Assembly: GCF_030580655.1 (NCBI RefSeq)
Contig: NZ_JAUQTB010000002.1
Location: 248,001-312,000 of the forward strand
Direction of reading: 5' to 3'
DNA length: 64,000 bases
Source: Paenibacillus lacisoli
GTDB taxonomy: Bacteria > Bacillota > Bacilli > Paenibacillales > Paenibacillaceae
Position 1 is the stretch's first letter. Each line of letters opens with the position of its first letter. Positions 15,513 to 25,248 of the stretch are shown here, one piece after another. The notes under the pieces were generated by a model. That model worked only from the letters and a program-made list of their open reading frames with translations, was not told the origin of the DNA and ran no database searches. The position numbers and the translations under genes are program-made.

Positions 15513-16792
15513 TATGGACTCACCACCAGTGACACGGCCAACTGATCCCAGTTGATATGCTCGCGCAAACGGCGGTTCACATCGTCTAGAGTAATGCTCT
15601 CATAAATAGGCAGCACCTTAAACAGATCACCGCCGCGGAATTTGTGACGTGTAAATTCATGAGCAATATTTTCAGGTGAATTCAGCATGCGCAGGTAGCC
15701 TCCGACTTTCTTTTTGCGCGCCCGCTCGAAATGCTCGGCCTTAAAACCGTTCTGTACAATTACATCTACCTCTTCGCGGATTCGTTTGAGCAGCAGATCC
15801 GGATCACGGGTATCTCCGCCCACAGCCGAGAATGCATACTGCGTTGAACTGCTGTACTCGGAACCAAAGCTGTCGGAGATGAGATCTTCGTCATACAGCT
15901 TCTGATAAAGTTCGGTGCTTGAACCAAACAGCAGATCCATCATCAGCTTAGTCGTCAGATCATGGCGGGTCAGCTCTTCCCCGCTCAGACCCACCTGGCG
16001 CTCCTTGAAGCCGAACAGGCATTTCGGCAGGGATACCGGGAGTTTAACTTCACGGCGCTTCTCCGCTACGGTGGCTGGCTCTTCGTCGAAGATGCGGTCA
16101 ATGCTTCCCTGTGGCTTGTAGTCCTTCTTGGCCTGGTTCTCCCGCACCAGCTGGATCACCTCTTCAGCATCCACGCCGCCCACGACAAACAGCAGCATGT
16201 TGCTAGGATGATAAAACGCATCATAACAGGTGTACAGCGTATCTTTTGTAATGCCGCTAATTGATTCCACCGTACCCGCGATGTCGATATGAACCGGGTG
16301 AACCTTGTACATGGCCTCAATCAGGCCGAAATATACACGCCAGTCGGGATTGTCCGCATACATATTAATTTCCTGGCCGATAATGCCTTTTTCTTTCTCC
16401 ACATTCTGCTCTGTAAAATATGGATTCTGCACAAAATTAACCAGCGTCTCCAGATTATCATGAATGTGCTCCGTGGCTGAGAACAGGTATACGGTCTGAT
16501 CGAAGCTGGTAAATGCGTTCGCGGATGCACCATGGCTGGAAAATGTTGAAAAAACATCACCTTCCGGCTCTTCGAACATTTTATGCTCCAGAAAATGCGC
16601 CACTCCGTCCGGAACCTTATGCTCATCCTGGCCTGCTACACGAAAATGGTTATCAACTGATCCGAATTTGGTAGCGAAAGTGGCAAACGTCTTCTGAAAA
16701 CCCGGCTTTGGCAGTACATACACATGAAGGCCGTTCTCCAGCTCTTCAAAATAAAGGGTTTCCTGCAGGTGATCATAATGTATGCTTTGCAC
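15512..16792 (-). CDS. ymfH: M16 zinc peptidase YmfH, EF-P modification-associated
   Basis: M16-family protein of 426 residues. It keeps the inverted zinc motif HxxEH (VAHFLEHKMFE, near residue 65) and a downstream glutamate region (EKEKGIIGQEI), so it should be the catalytic partner of the YmfF/YmfH pair. B. subtilis genetics link ymfF and ymfH to EF-P Lys32 modification, although the peptidase step is not clear. The GTG at 16792 follows AAGGAGG, which is made by the last codons of ymfF, only 3 bases upstream. The C-terminal M16 domain contains RMLNSPENIAHEFTRHKF. It overlaps ymfI by one base. Confidence 0.92.
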   Translation of the reverse strand: MQSIHYDHLQETLYFEELENGLHVYVLPKPGFQKTFATFATKFGSVDNHFRVAGQDEHKVPDGVAHFLEHKMFEEPEGDVFSTFSSHGASANAFTSFDQTVYLFSATEHIHDNLETLVNFVQNPYFTEQNVEKEKGIIGQEINMYADNPDWRVYFGLIEAMYKVHPVHIDIAGTVESISGITKDTLYTCYDAFYHPSNMLLFVVGGVDAEEVIQLVRENQAKKDYKPQGSIDRIFDEEPATVAEKRREVKLPVSLPKCLFGFKERQVGLSGEELTRHDLTTKLMMDLLFGSSTELYQKLYDEDLISDSFGSEYSSSTQYAFSAVGGDTRDPDLLLKRIREEVDVIVQNGFKAEHFERARKKKVGGYLRMLNSPENIAHEFTRHKFRGGDLFKVLPIYESITLDDVNRRLREHINWDQLAVSLVVSP

Positions 16793-16795
16793 GGG

Positions 16796-18076
16796 CTACT
16801 CCTCCTTCTTGTCTCTCAGGAAATAGATGGTGTCCAGCTTGAATGTATCTGCTGCAGACTGCACATCTTTCACCGAGACGTTCTCAATCTGTTCCAGCAG
16901 CTCCTGAACGGAACGTTCCTTGCCGGAGAGCTGACGGTTGAAATCATAGGCGATCATTTCAAAAGCGGAGTCCTGCATTTCCTTCAGCAGATTACGGATC
17001 ATGGCCTTGGTCTGTCCCATTTCGAGCTCACTGATTGTACCTGCCTCCAGATCGCTCAGCTGCTGCTTGATAATCTGGACCGCTTTTTCATAGTTTGGAA
17101 TTTCAATACCTGATTGAATTGTAGCGATCCCTTTATGACCGTCATAGCGGGAAGAGGCATAGTAAGCCAGACTTTCTTTCTCCCGCACATTAATGAACAG
17201 CTTGGAATGCGGGTAACCCCCAAGAATGCCGTTATACATAAGCGCCGCCGCATATTGATCATCGCCATATGTAATCGGGGTGCGCAATCCCATATTCAGC
17301 TTACCTTGGCCGACGTCCAGACGCTCAACCACTGTATGAACATCACGATGAGCCGCTACCGTCTTTTGCGGAGCATAGCCGCTGGACGAGGTACGATCGA
17401 GTGCAAAGTGGCGGTCCACCAGCTGCTCCACCTCTTCCAGTGTTGTATCTCCAACGACATACAGGTCCAGACTGGCCTCATCAAGCCAATTCTGATATGC
17501 CTGATACAGACTCTCTGCCTCAATCGTATCCAGATCACTGCGCTGGCCCAGCGGATGAAGCCGATAAGGTTCATTTGCACACATTTCCTCAATACAGCGC
17601 TCAGCAGCATAACGGATTTTGTCGTTGACGATCGAATCAATTTTTTTGCGAACATTCTCACGTTCAGCCTGTACATAAAAGCTTCGGAAATGGCCGCTCT
17701 CCGTGGCAGGACGTGTCAGCACCTCTCCAAGAAAAGCGAATGAACGGTCCAGCAGACTGTCCGCGCTCTGTACGAACGAATCATTAATCGTATCCATCCG
17801 GAACTGAACAATCTGATAGTCCCCGCGCTTGTATACATCAAAACCAAAACCCGCACCGTACAGGTGCTCCAGCTGCTCTCTGAACTGTGTTGTTTCGGGA
17901 TAGGACTCGGTCCCCCGTCTCAGAACGAATGGCGTTAGAGCCACATTGGTTACCGTATCCTCACGCAAAGGAATACCGGCATATAAAGATATCGCAAACG
18001 TCTTAAAGCGTTTGGTCGGCAGCACATGAATCCGCAGCTCTCTGCGGCTGCCGCGTTCAAATCCTGATTTTATCAA
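16796..18076 (-). CDS. ymfF: M16-like protein YmfF, probably non-catalytic
   Basis: M16-family protein of about 426 residues that lacks HxxEH: the equivalent segment reads LTPFVLRRGTESYPET. It therefore probably supplies the non-catalytic half of a heterodimer with YmfH, as in mitochondrial processing peptidase-like pairs. The C-terminal M16 domain is intact (NGILGGYPHSKLFINVREKESLAYY). The longest frame starts with TTG 18082, only 2 bases after AAAGGGG; the TTG at 18076, 8 bases after it, is preferred (MIKSGFERG). It heads the ymfF-ymfH-ymfI operon with a promoter candidate at 18144-18173. B. subtilis ymfC, ymfD and ymfE, which precede it there, are absent. Confidence 0.9.
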   Translation of the reverse strand: MIKSGFERGSRRELRIHVLPTKRFKTFAISLYAGIPLREDTVTNVALTPFVLRRGTESYPETTQFREQLEHLYGAGFGFDVYKRGDYQIVQFRMDTINDSFVQSADSLLDRSFAFLGEVLTRPATESGHFRSFYVQAERENVRKKIDSIVNDKIRYAAERCIEEMCANEPYRLHPLGQRSDLDTIEAESLYQAYQNWLDEASLDLYVVGDTTLEEVEQLVDRHFALDRTSSSGYAPQKTVAAHRDVHTVVERLDVGQGKLNMGLRTPITYGDDQYAAALMYNGILGGYPHSKLFINVREKESLAYYASSRYDGHKGIATIQSGIEIPNYEKAVQIIKQQLSDLEAGTISELEMGQTKAMIRNLLKEMQDSAFEMIAYDFNRQLSGKERSVQELLEQIENVSVKDVQSAADTFKLDTIYFLRDKKEE

Positions 18077-18143
18077 TTCCAAAACCCCTTTGCGGCGTCA
18101 TTTGGTAAATACTGCTTCTTATGCTGTACTTGATGTAAAATCC

Positions 18144-18173
18144 ATTCTAACCCATGGAAAAGCTAAGAAGCAA
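18144..18173 (-). promoter_or_regulatory. Promoter candidate for ymfF-ymfH-ymfI
   Basis: TTGCTT (18168-18173) and TAGAAT (18144-18149) on the minus strand are 18 bases apart. The -35 overlaps the 3' arm of the sleB terminator hairpin. Confidence 0.45.
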
Positions 18174-18197
18174 CCGGAAGAGGACCCTTCCGGCTGC
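18160..18197 (-). terminator. Hairpin terminator after sleB
   Basis: GCAGCCGGAAGG and TCTTCCGGTTGC pair around a four-base loop, followed by TTCTTAGCTTTT on the minus strand. The U-tract is interrupted, so efficiency is uncertain. Confidence 0.65.
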
Positions 18198-18233
18198 CCG
18201 GGGATAATACACATATGCAGCGTCATCAGGCAG

Positions 18234-19070
18234 CTACATACAGAAAATGTGCTGACCGATCGTTTTAACCTGAGGCCGTGACCAGATCCACTTGGATGTG
18301 GCGGTCTTCGGATTAAAGTAGTAGATACAGCCGCCGGATGGGTCCCAGCCGTTCAGCGCCTGCTGTACCGCCTGGCGAGCTGTATCGTTTGGCGTCAGCC
18401 AAATCTGGCCGTCAGCCACAGCTGTGAATGCACCTGGCTGAAAAATGACACCGGTCGGTGTATTTGGGAAGCTCGGTGATTTCACACGGTTGAGGATCAC
18501 GGCTGCGACGGCAACCATCCCTTCAAACGGTTCCCCCCTCGCTTCTCCATAGACGGCATTTGCCATCATTTTCAACTCATTTTCCGACAAACCCATAGAA
18601 TTCGCCGAGGCCATGGAGCCATCGTCCTCATTCCCTGCCTGTCCGGCTTGTCCGGTTTCCGTCGTGCCGCCTTGGCCTTGTTTGTGAAGAGGAGTTTCGG
18701 TCGGCTTCCAATCCTTCGTGGCATTGTACAGCTTCAGCTTGGTTTTCGCCCCAACGACACCATCCGGAGTGATACCGAATTCAGACTGGAACCATTTGAC
18801 GGAATCCACGGTTTTGGAACCGAATGTACTGTCAACCTGACCATAATAAAAGCCCAGATACTTCAAACGGCTTTGCAGTTCATAAACATCCTGCCCGTAG
18901 GAACCATAGGTGATTTTCTCACTGCTGAAGGTGGGCACAGCCTCTGGCCTGCTCTCTTGCTGCTGCGGAAGCTGAATGGGCCGTGCACTCTCCGCATAAA
19001 GGTAATTCGTATACAGGGCTGCTGACAGCAGCAGAACGCCCGCCAGAATCCATAAGCTCATTTTTCTCAT
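18234..19070 (-). CDS. sleB: Spore cortex-lytic enzyme SleB
   Basis: Germination lytic transglycosylase of 278 residues that degrades muramic-delta-lactam cortex. It has a signal peptide (MRKMSLWILAGVLLLSAALY) and a peptidoglycan-binding domain (GSYGQDVYELQSRLKYLGFY, about 55-115). A Gly/Gln/Thr linker is followed by the SleB/hydrolase-2 domain (about 160-278) with the catalytic glutamate in NAVYGEARGEP and the motif CIYYFNPKTATSKW. The ATG at 19070 is preceded by a purine-rich GAGAGAGG. A consensus sigma-G promoter lies about 45 bases upstream, giving forespore expression. No ypeB partner is adjacent, unlike the sleB-ypeB operon of B. subtilis. Confidence 0.95.
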   Translation of the reverse strand: MRKMSLWILAGVLLLSAALYTNYLYAESARPIQLPQQQESRPEAVPTFSSEKITYGSYGQDVYELQSRLKYLGFYYGQVDSTFGSKTVDSVKWFQSEFGITPDGVVGAKTKLKLYNATKDWKPTETPLHKQGQGGTTETGQAGQAGNEDDGSMASANSMGLSENELKMMANAVYGEARGEPFEGMVAVAAVILNRVKSPSFPNTPTGVIFQPGAFTAVADGQIWLTPNDTARQAVQQALNGWDPSGGCIYYFNPKTATSKWIWSRPQVKTIGQHIFCM

Positions 19071-19116
19071 GTTCTGCTCTACCTCTCTCTTGTGGGATTA
19101 ACAGGATGGCTACGTT

Positions 19117-19146
19117 TATTATGACAAGGACCCCTGTTTCCTATGC
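19117..19146 (-). promoter_or_regulatory. Sigma-G promoter for sleB
   Basis: On the minus strand GCATA (19142-19146) and CATAATA (19117-19123) are 18 bases apart. This fits the sigma-G pattern GHATR-N18-CATNHTA at every defined position and lies about 45 bases upstream of a forespore-type gene. Confidence 0.75.
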
Positions 19147-19170
19147 ACTTCTCCTTTTATTAGGGTCCAC

Positions 19171-19205
19171 AAAAAAAGAACCCCGGCATCAGCATGCCAG
19201 AGTTC
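19171..19205 (-). terminator. Intrinsic terminator after ftsK
   Basis: GAACTCTGGCAT-GCTG-ATGCCGGGGTTC followed by seven T residues on the minus strand, 17 bases past the ftsK stop. Confidence 0.9.
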
Positions 19206-19221
19206 CACAAGTTCTCATTCA

Positions 19222-21897
19222 TCATGAGCTTAATTTATTCTGTTGATATTGCTCCAGGGATATCAGTACTTCGCGCGGCTTGCTGCCTTCATAGGGACCG
19301 ATAATTCCACGCGCCTCCATGGAATCAATCAGACGGGCAGCACGTGTATAACCGATACGCATACGCCGCTGCAGCAGGGACACCGAAGCCTGCTTCGCTT
19401 CAAGAAGGATTTGAACAGCCTGCTCGAACAGTTCGTCTACCATTTCATCCATCTCCATACTGCTCTCATCCACTTCAGGGACAAGGGATTCGTCGTATTG
19501 GGCATCCCCCTGACCACGTACATACTCCACAATATTCTCTACTTCCTGGTCACTCATAAAGGCCCCCTGTACACGAACAGGCTTGGAAGCACCCATCGGC
19601 ATGAACAGCATATCCCCCCGTCCAAGAAGCTTCTCGGCACCGCCCATATCCAGGATCGTCCTTGAGTCTACCTGTGACGACACCCCGAATGCAATTCTGG
19701 AAGGGATATTAGCCTTGATCACCCCGGTAATTACATCAACAGATGGTCGCTGGGTTGCAATAATCAAGTGAATGCCGGCTGCACGAGCCATCTGGGCCAG
19801 ACGGGCAATCGCATCCTCTACGTCCCCGGCAGCCACCATCATCAGGTCAGCAAGCTCGTCCACAATGACAACGATATACGGCAGAACAGCATCCGGGTTA
19901 TCTGCCATAAGCTTATTATAGCCTTCGACATTACGAGTACCCGATTTGGAGAACAGCTCATAGCGTTTTTCCATCTCTACCACGATTTTTTTGAGGGCGA
20001 GAGAAGCTCTCTTCGGATCTGTAACCACCGGCGCCATGAGATGAGGAATTCCGTTATAGACGTTCAATTCAACCATTTTGGGATCGACCATCAGAAACTT
20101 GACTTCATCCGGCTTCGCCTTGTAAAGAATACTTGTGATAATACCGTTAATGCAGACGGACTTACCGGAACCGGTTGCACCTGCCACCAGCAGATGGGGC
20201 ATACGTGCAAGGTTGCCGATAATAGTCTGGCCGGAAATATCACGGCCAAACGCGATGGACAGCTTCGATTCGGCTTCCTGGAATGTCGCCGTCTCCATAA
20301 CTTCACGCATGGTGACTAGAGACACTTCGCCATTCGGTACTTCAATGCCGATCGCCGACTTTCCTGGAATCGGTGCTTCCATCCGGATATCCTTCGCCGC
20401 CAGTGCCAAAGCAATATCGTCCGTCAGACTGACAATCCGGCTCACTTTAACACCGATGTCAGGCTGGATCTCATAGCGGGTGACCGCAGGTCCGCGCACG
20501 ACTTCAAGTACTTTAGCTCTCACACCAAAGCTCTCCAGCGTCGCTTCCAGCTTCCTCGCTGTCTGCATGTAGTCGTTCTGATCTCCTCCCTTGCCGCTGT
20601 TATTCGGCTTGGAGAGCAAACGGAACGGAGGCAGACGATACGGCTTCGGAGGGGGTGGCGGAGCTGCCGGAACCGTCTCTGTCCCCTCACCCTTGTCAGG
20701 ATTAACGGCAGAGAGGCTCTGCCCGGCAATTAATCCGGTCTCCTCATCTGCTGAGTCCAGTTGTCCTATCTTCTCCGGATCAGCCTCTGCCTCACGCCAT
20801 CCAACTGAAGATGTTTCATTCAAATCGGAGTCCGATGGAATGGCCGGAACATCCGGATGGTCCAGCTCCTCATCCTCATAGGAGGATACGTCTTCCGATT
20901 TGATGCTGTCAAAGAAATCGCGGATGATCGGCGAAGGGGCTGCTGTCTGCAGGACCGCTTCTGGCTGCAAAACTGCAGGCAAAGCATTAGAGGATAGCTC
21001 CTCTTCCATGGCATCATCCCAGCTGCGGACAGGCTGCGTCCTCTCCTCATATGCCGGTTCAACAGCATTTCCCTCCGGCCCGGCTGCTGCAGACAAAGCG
21101 TCTTTTTTCCCTTTCGTTCCGAACAACTGGAAAAAAACCGGCTGCTTGCGTGCTGGCGCAGGCTCTTCCAGATCGTCTTCATCCTCATCCTCGTAGACCG
21201 GAATTTCTTTGACTGCACGGGATTTAGTTCGGCTCCCTGTCTTTTTGCCAGAGGACGTTTTGCCGGACTGCTGTAATCTTCGGAAAGCATTTGTACCGGC
21301 TGTCATCACTTTGGTCCGGAATATTCGGATCAGATCCACATAGGATAGATTCGTAATAAGCATAAAGCTGATCACGAACATGACTACCATAACCAGCTTG
21401 GCTCCCGGTAAACCGAACAGCCACAGCAGGGACGCAAATTCCACAGCTCCTGCATAGCCCCCGCTGATGCTCTTATGCAGCATGGATTTATCCTGCCCTT
21501 CAGGAACAAGCAGCTGCTCTTGCATATCTATATGTATCTGGCTCATTACATTGGCCGGGTGCAGAGCACCGACCGGACTCAGCCGCTGCTCCATGGCGGA
21601 TATACTGCTCATTAATGTCAGTGCCAGCACTGCAAGCACAAGTCCGCTTTTACGTGTAGTCCAATTGTGAGGCCAGCGGCGATGGATCATGACCATCAGG
21701 CCGTAATATATACCAATTAACGGGATGACAAAATAAAACTTGCCCAGTACTAATCCAAACATTTTGGACAAAGAGCGGCCCACCGCTGCTTCACCGGACA
21801 GCGCAATCACGGATAAGGTGATCAGAATAATCCCGTAGATTTCATATTTCAGTACATTGCCAAGCGCTGCCTTTTTCTTCTTCCTTCTTCTGGCCAC
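19222..21897 (-). CDS. ftsK: DNA translocase FtsK/SpoIIIE
   Basis: Septal DNA pump of 891 residues that moves chromosomes at division and into the forespore. The N-terminus has about four membrane helices (residues 15-185). An acidic Pro-rich linker (200-430) follows, then the RecA-like motor with Walker A GATGSGKS near 573-580 and Walker [12 protein letters not shown] near 690. A C-terminal winged-helix gamma domain ([29 protein letters not shown], first part) reads orientation sequences. The GTG at 21897 is preceded by GGGGGTGA. It lies downstream of tepA-ylzJ, as spoIIIE does in B. subtilis. The promoter region contains a LexA-like box. Confidence 0.97.
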   Translation of the reverse strand: MARRRKKKKAALGNVLKYEIYGIILITLSVIALSGEAAVGRSLSKMFGLVLGKFYFVIPLIGIYYGLMVMIHRRWPHNWTTRKSGLVLAVLALTLMSSISAMEQRLSPVGALHPANVMSQIHIDMQEQLLVPEGQDKSMLHKSISGGYAGAVEFASLLWLFGLPGAKLVMVVMFVISFMLITNLSYVDLIRIFRTKVMTAGTNAFRRLQQSGKTSSGKKTGSRTKSRAVKEIPVYEDEDEDDLEEPAPARKQPVFFQLFGTKGKKDALSAAAGPEGNAVEPAYEERTQPVRSWDDAMEEELSSNALPAVLQPEAVLQTAAPSPIIRDFFDSIKSEDVSSYEDEELDHPDVPAIPSDSDLNETSSVGWREAEADPEKIGQLDSADEETGLIAGQSLSAVNPDKGEGTETVPAAPPPPPKPYRLPPFRLLSKPNNSGKGGDQNDYMQTARKLEATLESFGVRAKVLEVVRGPAVTRYEIQPDIGVKVSRIVSLTDDIALALAAKDIRMEAPIPGKSAIGIEVPNGEVSLVTMREVMETATFQEAESKLSIAFGRDISGQTIIGNLARMPHLLVAGATGSGKSVCINGIITSILYKAKPDEVKFLMVDPKMVELNVYNGIPHLMAPVVTDPKRASLALKKIVVEMEKRYELFSKSGTRNVEGYNKLMADNPDAVLPYIVVIVDELADLMMVAAGDVEDAIARLAQMARAAGIHLIIATQRPSVDVITGVIKANIPSRIAFGVSSQVDSRTILDMGGAEKLLGRGDMLFMPMGASKPVRVQGAFMSDQEVENIVEYVRGQGDAQYDESLVPEVDESSMEMDEMVDELFEQAVQILLEAKQASVSLLQRRMRIGYTRAARLIDSMEARGIIGPYEGSKPREVLISLEQYQQNKLSS

Positions 21898-21919
21898 AAA
21901 AGGTCACCCCCAGAAGAAT

Positions 21920-21955
21920 ATTATACCATAACTCGCAACCCCGTACATATGTTCT
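21920..21955 (-). promoter_or_regulatory. ftsK promoter with overlapping LexA-like box
   Basis: The minus strand has TGGTATAAT, an extended -10 (TATAAT at 21920-21925). Around the -35 position, the plus strand at 21942-21955 reads CGTACATATGTTCT, one mismatch from the SOS core GAAC-N4-GTTC. Confidence 0.5.
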
Positions 21956-22000
21956 TTTTCAACAGCGTTCATCTGAAATCGCCAGCATTTGCACGACATT

Positions 22001-22231
22001 TCACTTTACATTAAATCCCAATTCAATCCACTGCCCTGGTGCCCATGCCGGATTCAGATAAGCTTCCAGCGGGCAATCCAGCAGACGGACAATTTCCAGC
22101 TTACGATGATCAGATTCAACCGGTCGAACCTCCATAAGCATACCCGCATACCGAATTTCCTGGGCAGGCCTCGGCTCCTTCCACATTCCCTGCCAAATGT
22201 ACTCGTCCGGCATCGTGGTATATAGCGTCAT
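22001..22231 (-). CDS. ylzJ: YlzJ-like protein
   Basis: Small protein of 76 residues that matches the YlzJ-like family over its length ([37 protein letters not shown]). Function is unknown; in spore formers it is found next to tepA and spoIIIE, as here. The ATG at 22231 follows GGGGGA, and its start overlaps the tepA stop by 4 bases (ATGA), so it is translationally coupled to tepA. No terminator is evident before the ftsK promoter. Confidence 0.9.
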   Translation of the reverse strand: MTLYTTMPDEYIWQGMWKEPRPAQEIRYAGMLMEVRPVESDHRKLEIVRLLDCPLEAYLNPAWAPGQWIELGFNVK

Positions 22232-23055
22232 TGTTGTAATCCCCCAGGCTGATCGGGGTGAGCCGTTGGAATCGACGGTGACATCATCCCTCCCGGAATT
22301 GCCCCGGCCGAATCAGCAGTTCGTATCTGCTGTCTGCGTTCTGTAATCATGGCATTCAAGCGTGTAATGGCTTCGCCTATGCCGCCGACCGCATCCATTA
22401 AGCCGTAACGAACCGCATCGTGACCTCCGACCGCGGTACCGATATCACGGTTCAATTCGCCCGTTTTAAACATCAGTTCCTTGAACAGAGACTCACTCAT
22501 CCGGGAATGGGAGGTTACGAAGCGAGTGACTCGCTCCTGCATTTTCTCCATATATTCAAACGTTTGCGGCACACCAATGACAAGCCCGCTCATCCGGATC
22601 GGATGAATCGTCATTGTCGCGCTTTCCGCGATCAGGGAATAGTCGGATGACACAGCAATCGGCACACCGATACTGTGTCCGCCTCCGATGACGACGGTGA
22701 CGCTTGGCTTCGTTAACGATGCCACCATTTCAGCAATAGCCAATCCCGCTTCCACATCGCCCCCCACCGTATTCAGGATTAACAGCAGTCCTTCAATTCG
22801 CGGGTTCTGCTCTGCCGCCACCAGCTGGGGGATAATATGCTCATATTTAGTTGTTTTGTTCTGAGGCGGAAGAATGATATGGCCTTCAATCTGGCCTATG
22901 ATGCTCATGCAAAAAATATTCGACTCTGCTGCGGGTAAGGCGGTCTGTCCGAGCTGTTGAATATTTTCCATAACCGGTGATTTTTTCTCTTCAGGCTGCT
23001 GTGTTGGTGCCGCTGTTTCATTACGGATCGAAGCTGAATTTTTAAAGTCAGACAT
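22228..23055 (-). CDS. tepA: ClpP-like protease TepA (translocation-enhancing protein)
   Basis: ClpP/SppA-type serine protease of 275 residues. A disordered N-terminus of about 45 residues precedes the crotonase-like fold, with the nucleophile serine in GGGHSIGVP and the histidine in TMTIHPIRM. The oxyanion region [16 protein letters not shown] is present. B. subtilis TepA has been linked to protein translocation and, in sporulating cells, to degradation of small acid-soluble proteins during outgrowth; the role here is inferred from family and position. The ATG at 23055 follows GGAGAGGGATAGG. It forms a coupled pair with ylzJ. A 7-bp hairpin lies in the leader. Confidence 0.92.
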   Translation of the reverse strand: MSDFKNSASIRNETAAPTQQPEEKKSPVMENIQQLGQTALPAAESNIFCMSIIGQIEGHIILPPQNKTTKYEHIIPQLVAAEQNPRIEGLLLILNTVGGDVEAGLAIAEMVASLTKPSVTVVIGGGHSIGVPIAVSSDYSLIAESATMTIHPIRMSGLVIGVPQTFEYMEKMQERVTRFVTSHSRMSESLFKELMFKTGELNRDIGTAVGGHDAVRYGLMDAVGGIGEAITRLNAMITERRQQIRTADSAGAIPGGMMSPSIPTAHPDQPGGLQQ

Positions 23056-23089
23056 AGTACACCTATCCCTCTCCGAAGAAGTCTATTGG

Positions 23090-23117
23090 GCCAATCGTTG
23101 GATTGGCATCTTTTTCT
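23090..23117 (+). terminator. Hairpin plus T-tract oriented on the plus strand
   Basis: GCCAATC-GTTG-GATTGGC is followed by ATCTTTTTCTT on the plus strand, the form of an intrinsic terminator opposite to every gene here. On the minus strand it is simply a stem-loop in the tepA leader. Confidence 0.45.
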
Positions 23118-23156
23118 TAGTATGGGACTTCATGTCGGAATTATACCCGCGGACAG

Positions 23157-23211
23157 AAAAAGCCTCTTGTTCTGCAGGGAACCGTCCAATATTACCTGCG
23201 AACAAGAGGCG
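23157..23211 (-). terminator. Intrinsic terminator after rnjB
   Basis: An 11-base perfect stem (GCCTCTTGTTC / GAACAAGAGGC) with a long 27-base loop, followed by TTTTTC on the minus strand. Confidence 0.85.
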
Positions 23212-23242
23212 ACTGTGTGCCTGTCTATTCAGTTTACTTGTA

Positions 23243-24919
23243 TTACACTTCCATGATGATAGGCAAAATCATAGGTCTGCGGCGAGTCTGTTCATACAGG
23301 AAACGTCCCAGAGCGTCTTTTACGTTAGTCTTCAGAGAAGCCCACTCGTTCACATTCTCGCTCATCAGCTTCTGCAGCGTACTGGATACGATGCGATTCG
23401 CCTCGTCCAGCAGCCCTTCCGACTCGCGGACATAAACAAAACCGCGGGAAATAATATCTGGCCCCGACATAATGCTTCCATCCTGCTTGCTGAGAGTCAC
23501 TACAACAACCAGAATACCGTCCTGGGACAGAAGTTTGCGGTCACGCAGGACAATATTGCCTACATCACCGACACCCAAGCCGTCGATGAGCACGTTACCG
23601 GCAGTGACTTTTCCGGCTTTACGTGCTGAACCACCCTGAATTTCAACAATTTCACCAATATCCGTAATGAAAATGTTATCAGAATCCACACCTACGGATT
23701 CAGCCAGCAGTGCGTGACGACGCTGCATACGGAACTCACCGTGGATAGGAAGGAAGAATTTCGGTTTCATCAAGTTAAGCATCAGCTTCAGTTCTTCCTG
23801 ACTGCCGTGACCGGATACGTGAATACCCGGGTTGGCAGCGCTGTAGTACACATTCGCTCCCAAACGGAACAATTCATCGATGGTGCGTCCTACATACTTC
23901 TCGTTACCAGGAACAGGTGTTGCGGCAATAATGACAGTATCACCTGGCAGAATATCCACTTTACGGTGTGTAGAACGTGCCATGCGGGTCAGTGCAGACA
24001 TCGGCTCGCCCTGGCTGCCTGTGCAGAGAATGACAACACGGTCTGCGGCCATTTTGCCGACTTCTTCCGGTTCAATGATCATACCGTCCGGGATATCAAG
24101 ATACCCGAGATCCGAAGCGATGCCGACCACATTAACCATACTGCGGCCAATAACCGCCACTTTACGGCCCGTGCTCTCCGCTGCATTAATGACCTGCTGA
24201 ATCCGGTGTACGTTGGAAGCAAAAGTTGCTACGACCACACGCTGCTTGGATTTATAGAAAATGTCTTCCAGTACAACGCCTACGTTCTTCTCGGAAGGTG
24301 TGAAGCCTGGCTTCTCAGCATTGGTACTATCCGATAAAAGCGCTAACACGCCTCTTGTGCCAATCTCAGCCATGCGCTGAAGATCCGCGTATTGACCGTT
24401 AACCGGTGTATGATCGAACTTGAAGTCACCCGTGTGAACTACGGCACCTTCAGGGGTGTCGATAACAACACCAACGGAATCTGGAATACTATGATTTGTT
24501 CTGAAGAAGGACACACCCAGAGAGCCCAGCTTAATCTCCGAATCAGCATCGATCAGAATGCGTTTAGTCTCTCCCAGCAAGTTCGCTTCCTTCAGCTTGT
24601 TCTCTACCAGGCCGAGTGTAAGCTTCGTTCCATATACAGGAACATTAAGATGTTTCAGTACATATGGCAGACCACCGATGTGATCTTCGTGTCCGTGTGT
24701 CAGGACAATGCCTTTTACTTTATCACGGTTCTCAGTCAGGTAAGAAATGTCAGGAATGACAATGTCGATACCGAGCATGTCTTCTTCCGGGAATTTAAGA
24801 CCAGCGTCCACGACGACGATGTCGTTTCCGTATTGGACCACATACATATTCTTACCAATTTCACCGACGCCGCCCAAAGCAAAAATCAGCAGTTTATCGT
24901 TGTTATTTTTCTTAGACAA
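23243..24919 (-). CDS. rnjB: Ribonuclease J
   Basis: Metallo-beta-lactamase/beta-CASP ribonuclease of 558 residues with 5'-3' exonuclease and endonuclease activities. The zinc motif is THGHEDHIGG; beta-CASP and late motifs include LPIHGEFRMQ and GSQGEPMSAL. Position between dapA and tepA matches B. subtilis rnjB (ymfA) rather than rnjA, so RNase J2 is the likelier name, although all catalytic residues look intact. Translation begins with TTG at 24919 after AGGAGG, 11 bases upstream. The gene has its own promoter and terminator. Confidence 0.93.
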   Translation of the reverse strand: MSKKNNNDKLLIFALGGVGEIGKNMYVVQYGNDIVVVDAGLKFPEEDMLGIDIVIPDISYLTENRDKVKGIVLTHGHEDHIGGLPYVLKHLNVPVYGTKLTLGLVENKLKEANLLGETKRILIDADSEIKLGSLGVSFFRTNHSIPDSVGVVIDTPEGAVVHTGDFKFDHTPVNGQYADLQRMAEIGTRGVLALLSDSTNAEKPGFTPSEKNVGVVLEDIFYKSKQRVVVATFASNVHRIQQVINAAESTGRKVAVIGRSMVNVVGIASDLGYLDIPDGMIIEPEEVGKMAADRVVILCTGSQGEPMSALTRMARSTHRKVDILPGDTVIIAATPVPGNEKYVGRTIDELFRLGANVYYSAANPGIHVSGHGSQEELKLMLNLMKPKFFLPIHGEFRMQRRHALLAESVGVDSDNIFITDIGEIVEIQGGSARKAGKVTAGNVLIDGLGVGDVGNIVLRDRKLLSQDGILVVVVTLSKQDGSIMSGPDIISRGFVYVRESEGLLDEANRIVSSTLQKLMSENVNEWASLKTNVKDALGRFLYEQTRRRPMILPIIMEV

Positions 24920-25019
24920 AAGAATCTAAACCTCCTATGGTAGTTGGACGTCGTACCTTATTTTATTTTCATGTATCGATTACTTTACTAAAAAATACCG
25001 CACCCAGTCACTTGACCCC

Positions 25020-25049
25020 ATTATACATGATTAATTTGCGAAATTACAA
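25020..25049 (-). promoter_or_regulatory. Promoter candidate for rnjB
   Basis: TTGTAA (25044-25049) and TATAAT (25020-25025) on the minus strand are 18 bases apart, about 100 bases upstream of the TTG start. The rest of the 329-base gap between rnjB and dapA holds only the dapA terminator and no gene. Confidence 0.55.
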
Positions 25050-25198
25050 GTCAAGTGCTCCATATGTTGTAGGTTCCCCCAAAAACAAGCCTTTCATCAG
25101 GTTTACTGGCTGCAGCGCCCTTGTGCTTTCCCTCACACCAAGTTGTTAAGCATTCACCCCTCTTTGATCTATTCCCAGCCTACTCCGGAGAAACAGAA

Positions 25199-25229
25199 AG
25201 ACCGGTACTCCTGTGGAGGTACCGGTCTG
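25199..25229 (-). terminator. Intrinsic terminator after dapA
   Basis: AGACCGGTACCTCC pairs with GGAGTACCGGTCT around ACA with a one-base bulge, followed by TTCTGTTTCT on the minus strand. Confidence 0.75.
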
Positions 25230-25248
25230 ACAAACCTATAAATATCCA

